Assembly: GCA_037576215.1 (NCBI GenBank)
Contig: JBANDB010000001.1
Span: forward strand, 8,393,902 to 8,457,901
Direction of reading: 5' to 3'
Length of the DNA stretch: 64,000 nucleotides
Source: Armillaria gallica
Taxonomy: Eukaryota; Basidiomycota; Agaricomycetes; Agaricales; Physalacriaceae
Shown here: piece after piece, positions 11,688 to 23,344 of the stretch
How positions within the stretch are numbered: position 1 is the first letter of the stretch
Layout of the letters: every line of letters starts with the position of its first letter
Notes under the pieces: model-generated
Told to the model about the DNA's origin: nothing
What the model saw: only the letters and a program-made list of their open reading frames with translations
Database searches by the model: none
Position numbers and translations under genes: made by a program

Positions 11688-12202
11688 TACTGTACTATTT
11701 CGACCTTATCTTCATGTCACAGGTCACAGCAGCTTGTGAAATGAAGATATGCATACCTGATAACATGTCACAGGCCTCAGTGAAGAGACACAAAAAAGTT
11801 TCAAAATAGTGTCTTTTTCAAGTAAGAATAATAAAAAACTCCTTCCTTGAGTGTCTATGCATGTTCCCAGACATTTCTGTCATACCAATGATTTGGTTTG
11901 ATGATGCGGCAATGGCGACTCCGTTCTGGCAGCTTAAAGGTGGATTCCATGGCCCATTCAGCAAATCCAGCCTTTCATGATGTCGTGGATGGCAAAAAGT
12001 CACACTCAAGGAGGGTTGAACTGGAGACCTAGCTACTCGGTCACAGCATTGAGCCACAAGACTGCTACAGCAACTGAATAATTTACAATGTGTAGATGTA
12101 CATAACATGTCACAGACTACAGTGATCTGTGAAGATCTTCCCAGCTGAAGATGTGGCATAACATGTCACAAGCCATGAAGATAAGGTCAAAATAGTACAG
12201 TA
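11688..12202. mobile_element. TA-flanked MITE (Tc1/mariner-like), 511 bp
   Basis: The element is 11690-12200. The left end reads CTGTACTATTTCGACC; the right end, complemented, reads CTGTACTATTTTGACC. The repeat continues through CTTATCTTCATG. TA lies on both sides, and the right arm near 44630 keeps a single TA in the empty sequence. A TA duplication and long inverted ends fit Tc1/mariner-derived MITEs. No transposase is encoded. Confidence 0.8.
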
Positions 12203-13290
12203 GATGTGTCAGAAAAGATCAGTTGAAGAGGACAAGCATATGTACTCTTTCTTCCTCGCAAAATTTACCAGCTAGATAATCTCGAATATCAGTTCAAGAT
12301 AGAGCAAGATCAGAGGTGCTGGTGAATGTTGGCATTCGAAAAAAATTACAATGTATTTCAGTATTTAGCCGGCACTGTGCAAAGGTAGTCTGGCCACTAT
12401 TATCTAGTGTCATACATTATCACAGTATATTATACTCTGCCATCTGACACTGTAATCCACTGTATATTTAGATTAAATATTTCTCCCAAATGTGAAGTTT
12501 TATCATGATAAAGTACACCATAATCCACTGTATTCACATTAGATAACACAATCATACAGTAGAAATACAAGTGTATTACACAACAGAATACAGTGTTGTA
12601 CAGTGGAATAATCATCTACATCTGCTGAACAAACTACTATCATACACTGTTGTACACCATAGGACCCCCAATAATTCTACTACATACCAGCAGTCTCTAC
12701 TGTACATCACTGTGAATTATGAAGACAATGTGAAGAAACAATACTACTCCATAGTATAATATGATAGTTGACAGTGGTAAACAGTAAAGTACCAGCATCA
12801 TACATGAGTTATCTCTTGTTGTACAGTATACATTCTCACTTGTCTCAAGCACATACCCACTGTAGACCACTAGGGAACACTATATCCTCCTGCATGATAG
12901 TATATACCATTCTGTGCAGATACTATGCATGTCCCTACATGCAGCCTGTATGATATATTTTGTACTTCAATGTTTCTCAAACAATTTCTTGAGTACTGAA
13001 ATAGTATAAAGAACACACCAAGATAGTCTCTGTACATCAGGAAACAGTCATGCATGATCCCCACGAATGTGTGGCTGTGCTGATAACTTCTGCAAGTTTC
13101 TTGTGGCCTTCCATGTGTAACTGAACACTTCATAAATATTTTATGATGAAATACTTGTATACATCTTCATGTGTATCCATTGACTTGGAGATTATCCAGT
13201 ATATAAGCACTTATATTATCCAAATGAGTTGATCTGCGAGTGACAGGCCAGTTGCCATAATAGGTAGTCATATTCAGAGATCTTGTACAT

Positions 13291-15595
13291 CTACAAAACA
13301 TCCTCCCAGAACTGCTCATCTAATTCCCTTCCCTTCTTCTCTATCCTTTGAGCAATATCCTCCTTGTACAGCAACATCAGACAGTGAACAAAAAAGTCAT
13401 AGTTCACATTAGACATCTGACACAGCTGTGCCTCAAATCCATTTAACCATGCATTGAACTGTTCTGCTGTTTCAGTATTGAAAGCATGAGTCAAATGAGG
13501 ATGTCTATTATCATCTTTTGCAACCAGCACCAAGTCTGGCTGAGCACCATTCCTTGGTGAAGGATTGCACCATAACCGGCAAAGTGAATCGGTGGCCTTA
13601 TGACTGATGTAATGCCAAGCATCAACAATGAATTTAGTTGAAGCTATCCATGGATTCGAAGGCTTCTGTGTGACGATGTGGTGGAGAATTTTACAAGAAG
13701 AATCATAGGCGATGAAGTTCAGCTTGTACTGTGAATGATCTTTCCAGATGTTGTCAATAATTGTAAGGACTTGCGAAGGACTTTCTGCCATGAAACATTT
13801 CCCCCATCCAATTGGTGTACCGCAAGCCCATTGAACAGTTTGAAGGCAGTATGTCGTTCTGGCTCGGAAGGTGTGAACGATCTCATTTCCAGTGATACCT
13901 TCGAGCTCTGGAAGATGAACACAAAAAGGGACACTAGTAACGGGGGTCGATGAGTCTGTCAAGGCATCTATAGCACGAGCCTGTTGTGCTCGTATGACCC
14001 TCTGCACCCCAGGAAATGTCATGTGCTTGAACCGTTTACAGTACTTTTCATACCATGTGCAGTGAGCAGGGTTGTTGCAAGTCAGCGAACCAAGCAGTGA
14101 CACAGGCTGTCCACAGGAATAAATGCCACAAATATCATGAAGCCCTTCAAGAAGATGATCCTGGCAGAATCTCCCATTCTTGTAGTTCGTTAAAGCTCCA
14201 GTACACCCTGGCACTGTGCAATTCTATTTCAATGTGTCAGACACTAATATTTATACATATTGGATGTGAAACAACATACTCGGTGACACATTGTCTTGCC
14301 ATCCATCACAGCTAAGCGTGAGTATCCACGTGGTCCTTCTGGCATCAAGTGATTCTCAGCGAGGACTTGGGCATAAAGTTGATCCACAGTGTCAATTTCG
14401 GTGCCATTTTTCAGATCAGGCTCCATATTCTACATGTATCATTAGATGGAAAGTAGAATCAGAATCAAAATCAAAATAAACATACATTGATCTCTTCGCT
14501 GGATCCCTCAAGTCCTTCGACATCATCATCACCTGCAATCATGCCGACTTCCTCTCCTAAATTGGCTCCTTCATCAATCAAATCCTGCTGATAACATTTC
14601 TGGTGGGTGCAATCCATACATGCATGTTCAATAGCACCAGGAACAATCCCACCATCTCTGCCTATCTCTTCCTGCACTGCTGATACTAGGATGTCGGTCT
14701 TCGAATTGGCATGACAAGAGAACGTGTCATGCATTCCATGTGCAACCAAGAGATGCCGTGAGAAGTGCTCAATGAACAGGCACTGTGATTGCCGGAATGT
14801 TAGATTGCATCCGGTTTTTATCCTTCTATTGGTCCAGTCTGCAAAACTCGACCAACTGCAGTGAAAGCTCAGTATTGCCTCCTCCTGATCCAGTGCAATA
14901 GATCTATCTGCCCAGACTCCATGCTTTGAGATGCGAAGATACTTGGCATCACAACGAAGCCTCTGAAACCGCTTTCCTGGAGTATCCCCTTCGTATACAT
15001 AACAATCTGGATAATATCGTGTGTGGCAGACCTTGCATTCAGCGATGGCAAGATAAGCCTGTGTCCAGGTTCGATTTGCAGTAAGAAGAGACACAGTTTG
15101 AATGTCTTCTCTGTGGCGTAGTGTTATGTATTCTGTACCATGGGGACATACTACACAGCACAGTAAATCAGTGGCGAGGATGGGATAAGGTTGAGAGAAG
15201 ATCTCAGAAAGCAGCTTTGTTATGTCAACACCAAGGAATTCATAAAGGATGTCTGCATCTGTCGCCATGTTCTGAGCTAGGGTAAACCTTTCTTCTTCAT
15301 CAAACCATCCCTCCGTATCATGAGGGTCGAAGGATTTTGCCAGGATGGCAATCAATCCAGTCATCCATGCTGTCTGTTGCCGCTGATTTGGATCTTGGCG
15401 CTGGTTATTATGAAGTCGTACCAGAGGATACAACAATAGGAATGTGCTCAGTACCAGGACAACATTTTCAAGAGACAATCCAGGAGGGAAATAGACACAT
15501 AGCACATTGACGAGGCTTTGTGCAGATCCAGGCATAGTAGACACGTCACGGTTCAAGGTCAAGATGGCAAGATGAATTTCATTTGCATTCGGGTT
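13291..15595 (-). CDS. KDZ transposase-like protein with CxC5/CxC6 cysteine clusters
   Basis: Three exons: 15595-14486, 14429-14280 and 14223-13291, with 56-base GT-AG introns at 14485-14430 and 14279-14224 that keep the frame. The N-terminal part (FPPGLSLENVVLVLSTFLLL, then CCVVCPHG and CKVCHTRYYPDC) matches the CxC5 cluster. Exon 3 begins NCTVPGCTGALTNYKNGRFC and continues with CGIYSC and CNNPAHCTWY, like CxC6. The C-terminal half looks like the KDZ RNase H fold. Candidate acidic residues are the D of AYDSSCK, the D of FIVDAWHYISHKATD and the E of AFNTETAEQFN. KDZ transposases (Kyakuja-Dileera-Zisupton) are expanded in Agaricomycetes. No stop interrupts the spliced frame, so it may still be coding. 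The start is unclear: the frame opens after an AG acceptor at 15596, and the first exon may be missing. Function as a working transposase is inferred. Confidence 0.75.
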
Positions 15596-15629
15596 CTACC
15601 TATTTGGATATAACTAGTCTACTTATAAA

Positions 15630-17880
15630 CTAAGCGTCTTCATTGCTGCAGTAAAAAATTGATTCATCGCCATCCAGATCGTCAGAATCAAGGTCCACAT
15701 GCCGACTAGCCTTCAACTTGGAAACTTTTGAAGACGATACCTTGGCATGCTTCGCTTTCTTGTGTGGGTGCTTCTCTTCCTCTGAAGCAGATTCTTCCGA
15801 CAACGAAGAATCTGGTGGGGTAGCCTCCACCCGTTTCCCCTTTCCCTTCGATGAACTCTCACCTCTGCAACAACTGGGCTTGCTCTCTTCACTCGACTCA
15901 TCAGCCTTATCCACCGTAAAGAGCCTCTTTCTCTCTCTTCTTCTTATCTACCTCAGCATCCTTGGCCATGCCGAGCTGTTGAAGTTCAATGTTGAATTCT
16001 GATAGCTTCATCGTACCATATATATCATTCATTGCGCCATCTGGGTCCTTGAACCAACCACCAATTGTATGCAGATGGCGCTCGCGGGTTCTTTTGCCAA
16101 ATTGTCTCTTGTTCTTGCCATGATTTGTGGGCTTGAAGTGAAAGATAGGGTGCAAATCCCCCTCCATGAACATGATACCAGGGAATCGGGGATCATCTAA
16201 ACATCTTTAAGATAAATTGATCATAAATAAACAGCATCGTACCTTCAGGAATCCTGAAATTACCCTCCTTTTCGACACTCCAAGCGTTGGGAATCTTTGC
16301 CAGATTCTCCTCATAGCGCTTGTAGCGTATGAGTGCTGTTTGAGCTGTCTCTGCCTGCGAGGTGAATATTTTGTGCTCCTGCAAGCCGGCGGGAAGCTGC
16401 ATAATGTCGTTTTGAATATACTTCACAATGTCCTCGTCTATGCCAGATTTCTCCGTGGCTTGCTTGTTTTCAGCCTGGGGATTCTTTTTGATCTTCGTAA
16501 TAGAGCTCTGCAATGATGGTGTGAGCGAATTAAATTGCGGAAGCCGCACAACACTATAAACTCACCCAGTTGCTGTCTATCTCCTGAAATATATCTGCGA
16601 CCCATACATCATCCCCAAGCTTTCTGACATCGCAAAAATCAGCGTATGGTACAATTGGCAGAGGATTCATGCTCTGAAAGCTCTCAATGGGTCCAAGATA
16701 CATCAGCTTGTCCAGCTGTGCAATTCCTGGCCGCATGAATCGTCCACCTTGCTCTGACAATGGAAGTTAGTCCATTGAAAACAATGAGAGACAGTAGAAC
16801 GAACCTTTTGTTGGAGATGACGTGGTGACCAGTTCCGGAAGAATTTCTGAATACTTCACCGCAAATTGTCGACCACTCTGTCCGGGCTCAGAACACAAAT
16901 ATATCGTCACCTTCTCTATAGTCAAGCCAACCTCATACACCGATTCTTGAAGCTTATTTGCATTCTTGTCAACCGGAACAAGGTTAATGGACACTAAATG
17001 AGTTTTTAAACGAGTTCATGAATTACAGATCCCTGGAATGTGTACCATATGGTTCTTGGATGGTCTTCATGACGGTGTAGGACCCATATTTCTTGAAGAT
17101 GTGATTGGCCCTGGCCACAGTAATGTCAGAGATCTCCTTGTCTTGATCCTCCTTGTCTTGGCTAACCGATGAAGCTGGACTGGATGTGGGACTGGAGTCA
17201 ACAACTATAGCTTTCCCTAAAGTAGTACTTTGAGGAATGTCCTGTACAAGGAGAAGATGGCTTACCTTTCCCTTCCGCCCCCTTTGTCATCTCTTTACCC
17301 TTTGTCACTGCCTTTCCTAGGTGAATATGACTTGCGGGTGGTGCGACTGGTGTTTTCGATAAAAGAAGTGTTTTGAGGACTCTGAGAAAATGCAGAGGAT
17401 AAATACAAAGATCAGGTGAAAGGACAGTAGATGCACCCTGTTGCCGTGGACCCTTTTGCTTCCTCCTCAGCAAAATCATCCTCTATATTCTTGTCAGAGC
17501 TTCTCTTCGTCTTTTTGCTACCTTGAGTATTACTAGTAGACAAAATCAACGAACCATTCCCAGCAAGAATGAGATTCGAACCTTGAACCGGCCTTGCCTC
17601 GTCTCAAACTCCTATTAACTGTGTTGACCTCCAAAGTAGCCTTCGGATTGCCCACATTGGCATTGCCTGATTGAGCTATCAAGTCCAGCCCTGGTACGTG
17701 CAATTTCTTGTAGAGATTGTCCTCAAAAAGCTCAGGGTTCTGCTGAAAATGAGCAGTGATATCAGCGACGAGATTTTTATTAGTGAACTTCATCTGGTCT
17801 TCAGCACGGTCTCGAATGCCAAGCTGGCAAGAAAGCGGCCAAAGGAAGCTATGCTTCTTGCAGTTTGTTGACAGCTTGCC
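15630..17880 (-). CDS. Transposon-carried multi-exon gene of unknown function
   Basis: Reading 5' to 3' on the minus strand, visible segments are about 17880-17585 (NLVADITAHFQQNPELFEDN ... LHVPGLDL), about 17370-17045, 16990-16805, 16755-16560, 16510-16240 and 16200-15910. Several joins have clear sites, for example GTGAGT to TTGCAG around 16565-16507 and GTTCGT to TTGTCAG around 16806-16757. Recognisable blocks include KVTIYLCSEPGQSGRQFAV, RFMRPGIAQLDKL, EKSGIDEDIVKYIQNDI and FPGIMFMEGDLHPIFHF. I recall similar unnamed proteins in Agaricomycetes but know no activity. The last part (15914-15630) is an acidic/Lys-rich tail in another frame, so there is either one more intron or a frameshift near 15910. 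It lies inside the KDZ insertion on the same strand as the transposase, hence probable cargo or an accessory gene. Confidence 0.6.
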
Positions 17881-18320
17881 TTTGAACGAAGCAGGATCCA
17901 AAATGGGGAGAAATAAGAGTGGAATCAGGTATTTGATATGACTGACTTTGCACAAGATTCTGATTGGGTTGGCAGCAAAACCAGGCACAGCAGGGTGCCA
18001 TAGAATATTGTGGAAAGCAATGGAAATTAGCGGGTATATATATTCCCGACGGACTGACCAATGCTGCTGATGCAATGCCGATGTATAGTAGCCCATAGTA
18101 TACAACAGTAGAATCTAGTGCGATAGTCGATCAGGGTGAGGTACAGGAAAAAGATGAAATTCCAGCGGTATCTAATCATGATCAGTGATGTACCTTATAT
18201 GAAGTTGTAATACGTCATTAGACAACGTCTACCAGTGCCTACTACTATACAGTGGTAGACACTACTATCCACCAATGATATTGCTGGGTCTGGGCAAAAA
18301 ACTCACGTATTTGCAGGTCA

Positions 18321-18774
18321 ATTAAAATTAGTGATGTCCAGGTTGGGTTGGGCTGGGTTTTTTAGGCTTGGGCCTGGCTTTGGAGGGTCAAGCTTTGACA
18401 AAGTGTGAGCCCGAGCCCCGAGCCCACCAAAGCCCTCCTCCAGGTCGGGCCTGGGTCAGGTCAGGCTTGGGCTTTTGACAAGGCTTTTGGCATCTATATG
18501 CATGAGATGAGGTATATGTGACATTCTTATGCTAATTTTTGCTGTAAGTTGTCATATTGAGGCTTTGACATGACAAAAGAATCATACTCACCATCTATAA
18601 AGCTGATAATAGCATATTACCACAACTGACCAGGGCTCGGGCTTTCCATAGCTTGAGCCCGACCTCTGAGCCCACCAAAGCCCTCCACCAGGGCCGGGCT
18701 TTTTAGGGTCGGGTCAGGCTGGGTCAGGCTGGGTCATGGGCTTTAAGCCTGACCCAGACATCACTAATTAGAAT
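18321..18774. mobile_element. hAT-type MITE, 438 bp, with 8-bp target duplication
   Basis: The element is 18329-18766, beginning TAGTGATGTCCAGGTTGGG and ending CCCAGACATCACTA. The flanks are ATTAAAAT (18321-18328) and ATTAGAAT (18767-18774), 7 of 8 identical. The right arm at about 44446-44462 has the uninterrupted site. The interior is GC-rich, with repeated GGGCTCGGGCT/AGCCCGAGCCC blocks forming further inverted repeats, and carries no ORF. Confidence 0.88.
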
Positions 18775-19622
18775 ATAGGGAATCCAATCCCTTGCCACTA
18801 ACATGCCAGCTTTTAGGTGATATCCACCAGTTGGAGAAAATACAATCAAGTGTGTGAGAATCATGGGGACTTGATAAAGGGGGAAAAAAAAAAGTGGAAT
18901 ACAGATCTGAAAGATCAGATAAGGGGATTTGAACACAGAGTAACAGCGGACTAGCTGCTATGCCATATCTGAACTGATAGTGAGATGCAGGGTGCCACAT
19001 TCTGCATGGTAAGAATGAATACTAGCGGATGGAAAGAGAATTTTGTGCAGGGAATCATAGCCTACTTTATATGACAGATAGCGAGAAAGATATTCTCCTG
19101 GAGTCGCAATCACTCTGTTAGTTGACAAAGAAAATTCACAAGTCGAGGCCATCATCAAGCCACATGAAGCACAGAGATGTACCTGCAAACCTGCCAAAAA
19201 GGATTACTCTAGAGTCTATGGTGGTAAGGTATTCGGATATAGGGAATCAAACCACAAAGGCCATAGAGAATAGCCATCAGACCATAGCTGAATAATGATG
19301 ACAAAGATGAACATAGTAGTAGGTTTGATGCCCTGGAAGATGTCTTCATCGCCCAGGGTCCCACACTCTGATCTCTGACTATCCTAAGAGTCTGCATTCA
19401 AACAGAATCGAGTCTCGACAGCCTGCCCAGTGCATTGCGCTGAGAATACTGCATGTTTCTACGCCTGCAGTGTAATTTCACAATGATGACTGGCAGGCTC
19501 GCGGACTTTCTACTGATGTTCGCTATGTGCATGAAGGAGGAAGGAGCAACGGAATGAGCAGCTGTTGTTAACTTAGAGGTGCGAGTGTAAGTAGTGCACG
19601 ACATAGCTACAAATGCGATACC

Positions 19623-20460
19623 TTGAATTTGATGTGGTGCTTGCTGCTACTGCTGTCCGTCCTCCTGCTACATCTACACTCTGCGCAAATGACACCGAAT
19701 GGACATGGCTGCCCAAGGCGTCAGAATGTCTTCTTCAAGTCAACTGCCTTGCTCACTGTTGTTTCCCGTCCGAATAATAAACCGGCTGGCCAGGATGATT
19801 GTATGGTTTTCAAACAAGGGAGATGCATGATGAATTCATGGGAGAATATTCAATCTTCGCCCGCAGCCACTCACATATTCGAGATATGTGAATCTGTGGA
19901 AAACAGCTCCTTACCGTGGTCGTGTATTTGTAGGCAGGATGCCCCAAGTTGGCGGGTTGCACTATACTGGGCACTTAAACAAAATAATAGAGAAACACTG
20001 TTGGGGATTCATTTGAATATAAGCCTGGGCGATAAATGGCTGGCGATGAATCCATGTCCACTGAATGGATGGACACATAAAAGCCTCAATGAAACCAGAA
20101 AGTTCTTTTTTGTAGTTCTGGTCGTTACTCAAGGAAGTTCACAGGACATGTTGGTGGAAAGCTCAGAAAAAAAAAACTTTCCTTCGAGATTCGTACCCTG
20201 GGAATTGAACCCTAGGGGTTGGACTGTATATGATTACAGTAATGTGATTGTGATCAGGAACAATAAAAGGGCTTTGAATAGGCTTTGATGTCTCTCCATG
20301 GTCGAGTACACACAGGACAACTATCTATTAGAAATGGAAAGAATTTTGAAGAGGGTAAAACTGATCCCGTGAATATCAAATATACCAGATAACTTTGGTC
20401 ATTACGATTCATGGCAAGGTAATCAAATCCTTGGCTTTGATTGTCGTCTCAGAGACAGCA
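19623..20460. repeat. Inner part of inverted duplication, left copy
   Basis: Inverted match of 27290-28110, visible across the whole length with scattered substitutions. Each copy keeps an open frame of 60-220 codons in one orientation, but the peptides resemble no family and neither copy has splice or promoter features. I treat it as noncoding repeat. Confidence 0.7.
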
Positions 20461-21725
20461 ACATGGGATATGGAGGTTCACGCCAAAGTGGTCGAGCCAT
20501 GCGTGTTGCCTCGTCGAGTTTCTGTTTGTCGCATCCTTTGGGAGAAATGGAAGCGAGTCAGCGACTGATGCTTGCCTAGCCAGTCACTGAACGTGTACTC
20601 TACTATCACCAGTACATCATCGTCATCAGCTCATTACCTGACTCATGTCATTCACGCACCATAGGCATGCACTTTCAACAGACCGGTGAACCACAAATGC
20701 AGCACATCACTCTGCTTGGGAACAAAAATTACTTTGAGTAACCCAACTGTTATGGATATCAGGTACCTGCCGACTCGGCCTATGAGTCAACACATGCCTG
20801 TACTCGGGCTTCTCGGTCTCAAAGGTGACTCGCTCGTATCTTCTCTTACTTTCTCTATTTTTCCTACAGACACCAGAATACAGTAGAAAATTGTAGAACA
20901 ATAATGACTCGAAACCTCTAGTATATAATCACAGTCTGTACTATTGTAAATCTTAATCTAATTTCACTACTCTTCAACATCAACTTAACTGTGTGATTTA
21001 AGCATCTTTGATCGGTTATGCCCAGCGCTTGCCAGTCAATTGCTTTCCGACTACGCCTAGCGCTTGCTGATGCCCTCGTTAACTATTCCTAGCGCTTTTT
21101 AGCACCCATATCGGATCCCTCTTGGTGGTTAGAACTCGGCTTTAGGACATCTTCGCTCACAACTTGGGTTTTACTCGAGTATTCATTACTTCGTGTATTA
21201 CTCTAAACACCCTGATTCTTAACACCAACAGACATGATTCATGGTTTGCCCGATGTGTGGAGATACCCAGAACGTGCTTCAAGTTAACTTGCAGCGCCGC
21301 CTAAATGAGGCCATTTGATCAGGGAAAGACTCTCGGTTGTGGGTGTACTTGGCTCACGATGCCATTTATCTTTCAGTCGAAGATGGAAAAGATGAGGAGG
21401 AAAAGCCAGTGTGCCGGGAATTGAGAAGCGGATTCCAGCTGAAACTGATTAGCATCAGGTATGTGCAGCGCCCGTTTGCATTTATGAGTCTCATGTCGTT
21501 CCAGTGATTAGTGCTTAGTGCTTATGCATTATGAATAGAGTTGGTTCATGGCCACTATACATTGTGCGCTGCACGATAGAATCCGCGTTTTTGAGGATGC
21601 CCGGATGAGAAAAGCGATCGTTATGCATTTGTGGTGCGCCGTCTTCTATACCTTTCATCCATATTACTTATTCTCGTCTAGGAAGTGGATCTCGAGAATA
21701 TGGGAGATTTTGGAGCCATGTAGAG
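20460..21725 (+). pseudogene. Relic of NAPE-PLD-like gene, interrupted by a solo LTR
   Basis: Inverted counterpart of 25390-26162. Near 20470-20530 it matches the part of the intact gene encoding ATWLGHACFLVEFP. Near 21270-21450 it matches the segment around the C-terminal half of exon 4. Near 21550-21640 it matches the CAPQDSVRIFKDV segment of exon 5. Stops and indels abound, and the solo LTR at 20748-21224 splits it. Confidence 0.65.
20743..21229 (+). mobile_element. Solo LTR, 477 bp, with 5-bp target duplication
   Basis: The LTR is 20748-21224, with TGTTA...TAACA ends, flanked by CCAAC at 20743-20747 and 21225-21229. It matches the sequence at 58248-58710, including the repeated AGCGCTTG motifs. 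No internal region remains, so it most likely arose by LTR-LTR recombination. TGTTA...TAACA ends suit Copia-type elements, but no Pol is available to confirm this. Confidence 0.85.
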
Positions 21726-22160
21726 TGTAATATGATTGGTCTAGGCGACTGGGACTTTCTTCACAAAATATATTTTCATTGCTTACCATACCCTATTTAA
21801 TATTAGGCAAATATACACAGATGGCTGCTTTACACTGTGAGTTTTATCAGCGCCAGCGGCATGCATGAGACCAAAATTGATGCGCTTGTGCAAAAGATAT
21901 TCTGTTCCTATCCATTTCATTCGGACACAGCGAATTGAAATCTGAGCTTGCATCAGTACAACTTGCTGTTACATGACATCCGAATCATAACCTAGCACCC
22001 AAGGACCGTTAACGATTGGTGTATTGGGTTTCCCTGTGATTTGGCTGTGTGGTTCGAAACGGGTTAGAATTGCGCCCTCGTCCATAATACATGTCCCCCA
22101 CGCACAGCTTCATTCATCAAAACGACGAAGAAGACGGGAATTGAATAGGGCAGAAATTCC

Positions 22161-23344
22161 CGGGCACTAGAAATTCCGCGTGGTCACCTGCGTGGTACCA
22201 CGCTGGCGTGGTGCGTGGCCACGCAGCCACGCATTATTAGTGAAACTCTAGTTGAACTCAACTTATTTTCATATATATACTGCATAATGCCCAGAAAGCC
22301 TTCATAAAGATATTCTCATGTTTATTTTGCTTTCTTTTGCGAACGGTCTCCAGAAAACATACCCTGATTAGAAAATTACTTCAGGGTTCAATTTAGCCTA
22401 TTATCGTAATCAGACCTTCGATGTCACTTTCATACTATGATACGTAGACACTATTGTATCTTACATGCATGTATCTATGATCTTGAGAACAATAAGCACC
22501 AGAAATTACTTACTCTATCATGTTTCGGGCTTGAAGTCGTCATCCAAAGATGTCGCAACACTATGACCATCAATTCAATGCCGACTTCATGTCAATTCCT
22601 CCTTGATTGCTCCAATAATGACCAAACTGATAACTTAATTCCCACCAGAATAGCTCTTCGTCATGTACAGAAATACCTTGGACCACGCAGGTCGACCACG
22701 CAGCCACGCAGCCACGCAGCCACGCAGGCACACCACGCAGGCTGACCACGCACAGCCACGCTGATTTACCACGCAGGCACCACGCATTGAGATAACGCTG
22801 GTCCATACAAGGTTGCCCTTAGAAAGTGTATCATTCGCGTAATTACATTTTAACTGGCTTGTTTCTTTGGTGTCGCTCATTCCAACTAAAGAATACTGTA
22901 TTCTTCCATTGGTGTGCTCTTCACAGGGAACCCCACATCGTGTACCTCATTACTTCTAGCTTAGACAACTGCCTCTAAGGCACTTTTATACTGTTATGAT
23001 ACTCATAAAATTATCTACTTCGGCTACAATGCTTTTGATACTCTTAAACTTGTCAATCCCCTTCAAATGATAGGTTCATACTATTGACCACATTTTAAAG
23101 TGTTCAATATCCTACCAATGCATTCGTATTTAAACCTTACAGATCATAATGAAGCTGGTTCTCTGGGAAAAAAGCAACAGAAATTAACGGGACGCGTCGA
23201 CTCTCGTCGCGTTTGATGGACTTGATCAACTTTTGATAGGAGTGCGGCAATGTGTCAACCACGCTGACAGCCACGCAGCCACGCAGCCACGCTCCACGCG
23301 ACCACGCAGCCACGCAGGCTACCACGCTGAATTCTTCTTGCCCG
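22161..23344. mobile_element. Candidate non-autonomous element with CCACGCAG subterminal repeats
   Basis: Clusters of CCACGCAG/CTGCGTGG repeats occur at 22178-22233, 22680-22790 and 23258-23330. The outer ends read CGGGCACTAGAAATTC and, complemented, CGGGCAAGAAGAATTC, running on into CGCGTGGT/AGCGTGGT; about 28 of 35 positions agree. No target duplication was found. It occupies the spacer of the inverted duplication. Confidence 0.5.

Larger units (their letters stand above)
12351..18312. mobile_element. KDZ-type DNA transposon, 5.9 kb, two genes, 8-bp target duplication
   Basis: The left arm is interrupted exactly here relative to the right arm, whose empty site is at about 44463-44470. The insertion is 12359-18304 (5946 bp). 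The flanks are ATGTATTT (12351-12358) and ACGTATTT (18305-18312), an 8-base duplication with one CpG-to-TpG change. Both subterminal regions are rich in CACTGTA/TACAGTG motifs. The termini are at best weakly inverted (11 of 17 positions). Inside, on the minus strand, are a KDZ-like gene and a second multi-exon gene upstream of it. Confidence 0.8.
6703..22097. repeat. Left arm of a large inverted duplication
   Basis: Reversed and complemented, this interval matches 25014-28156 and 43663-47157 piece by piece. It is colinear apart from insertions present in one arm only. Examples: 6703-7060 against 46790-47157; 8380-9850 against 44690-46140; 12210-12350 against 44471-44630; 18767-19622 against 43668-44462; 19623-20460 against 27290-28110; 21230-22097 against 25014-25800. 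Differences are frequent, so the duplication is old. Left-arm-only insertions are the MITEs, the KDZ element and the solo LTR listed here. The outer end is near the foldback MITE target. Confidence 0.85.

Noticed and set aside
19623..20288. 221-codon plus-strand ORF with a hydrophobic start
   Set aside because: It lies in the inverted duplication. The partner copy has the frame broken and open in short pieces, and no domain is seen.
22680..22790. Possible CRISPR-like array of CCACGCAG units
   Set aside because: The units are irregular and lack unique spacers, and the organism is a fungus; subterminal transposon repeats fit better.
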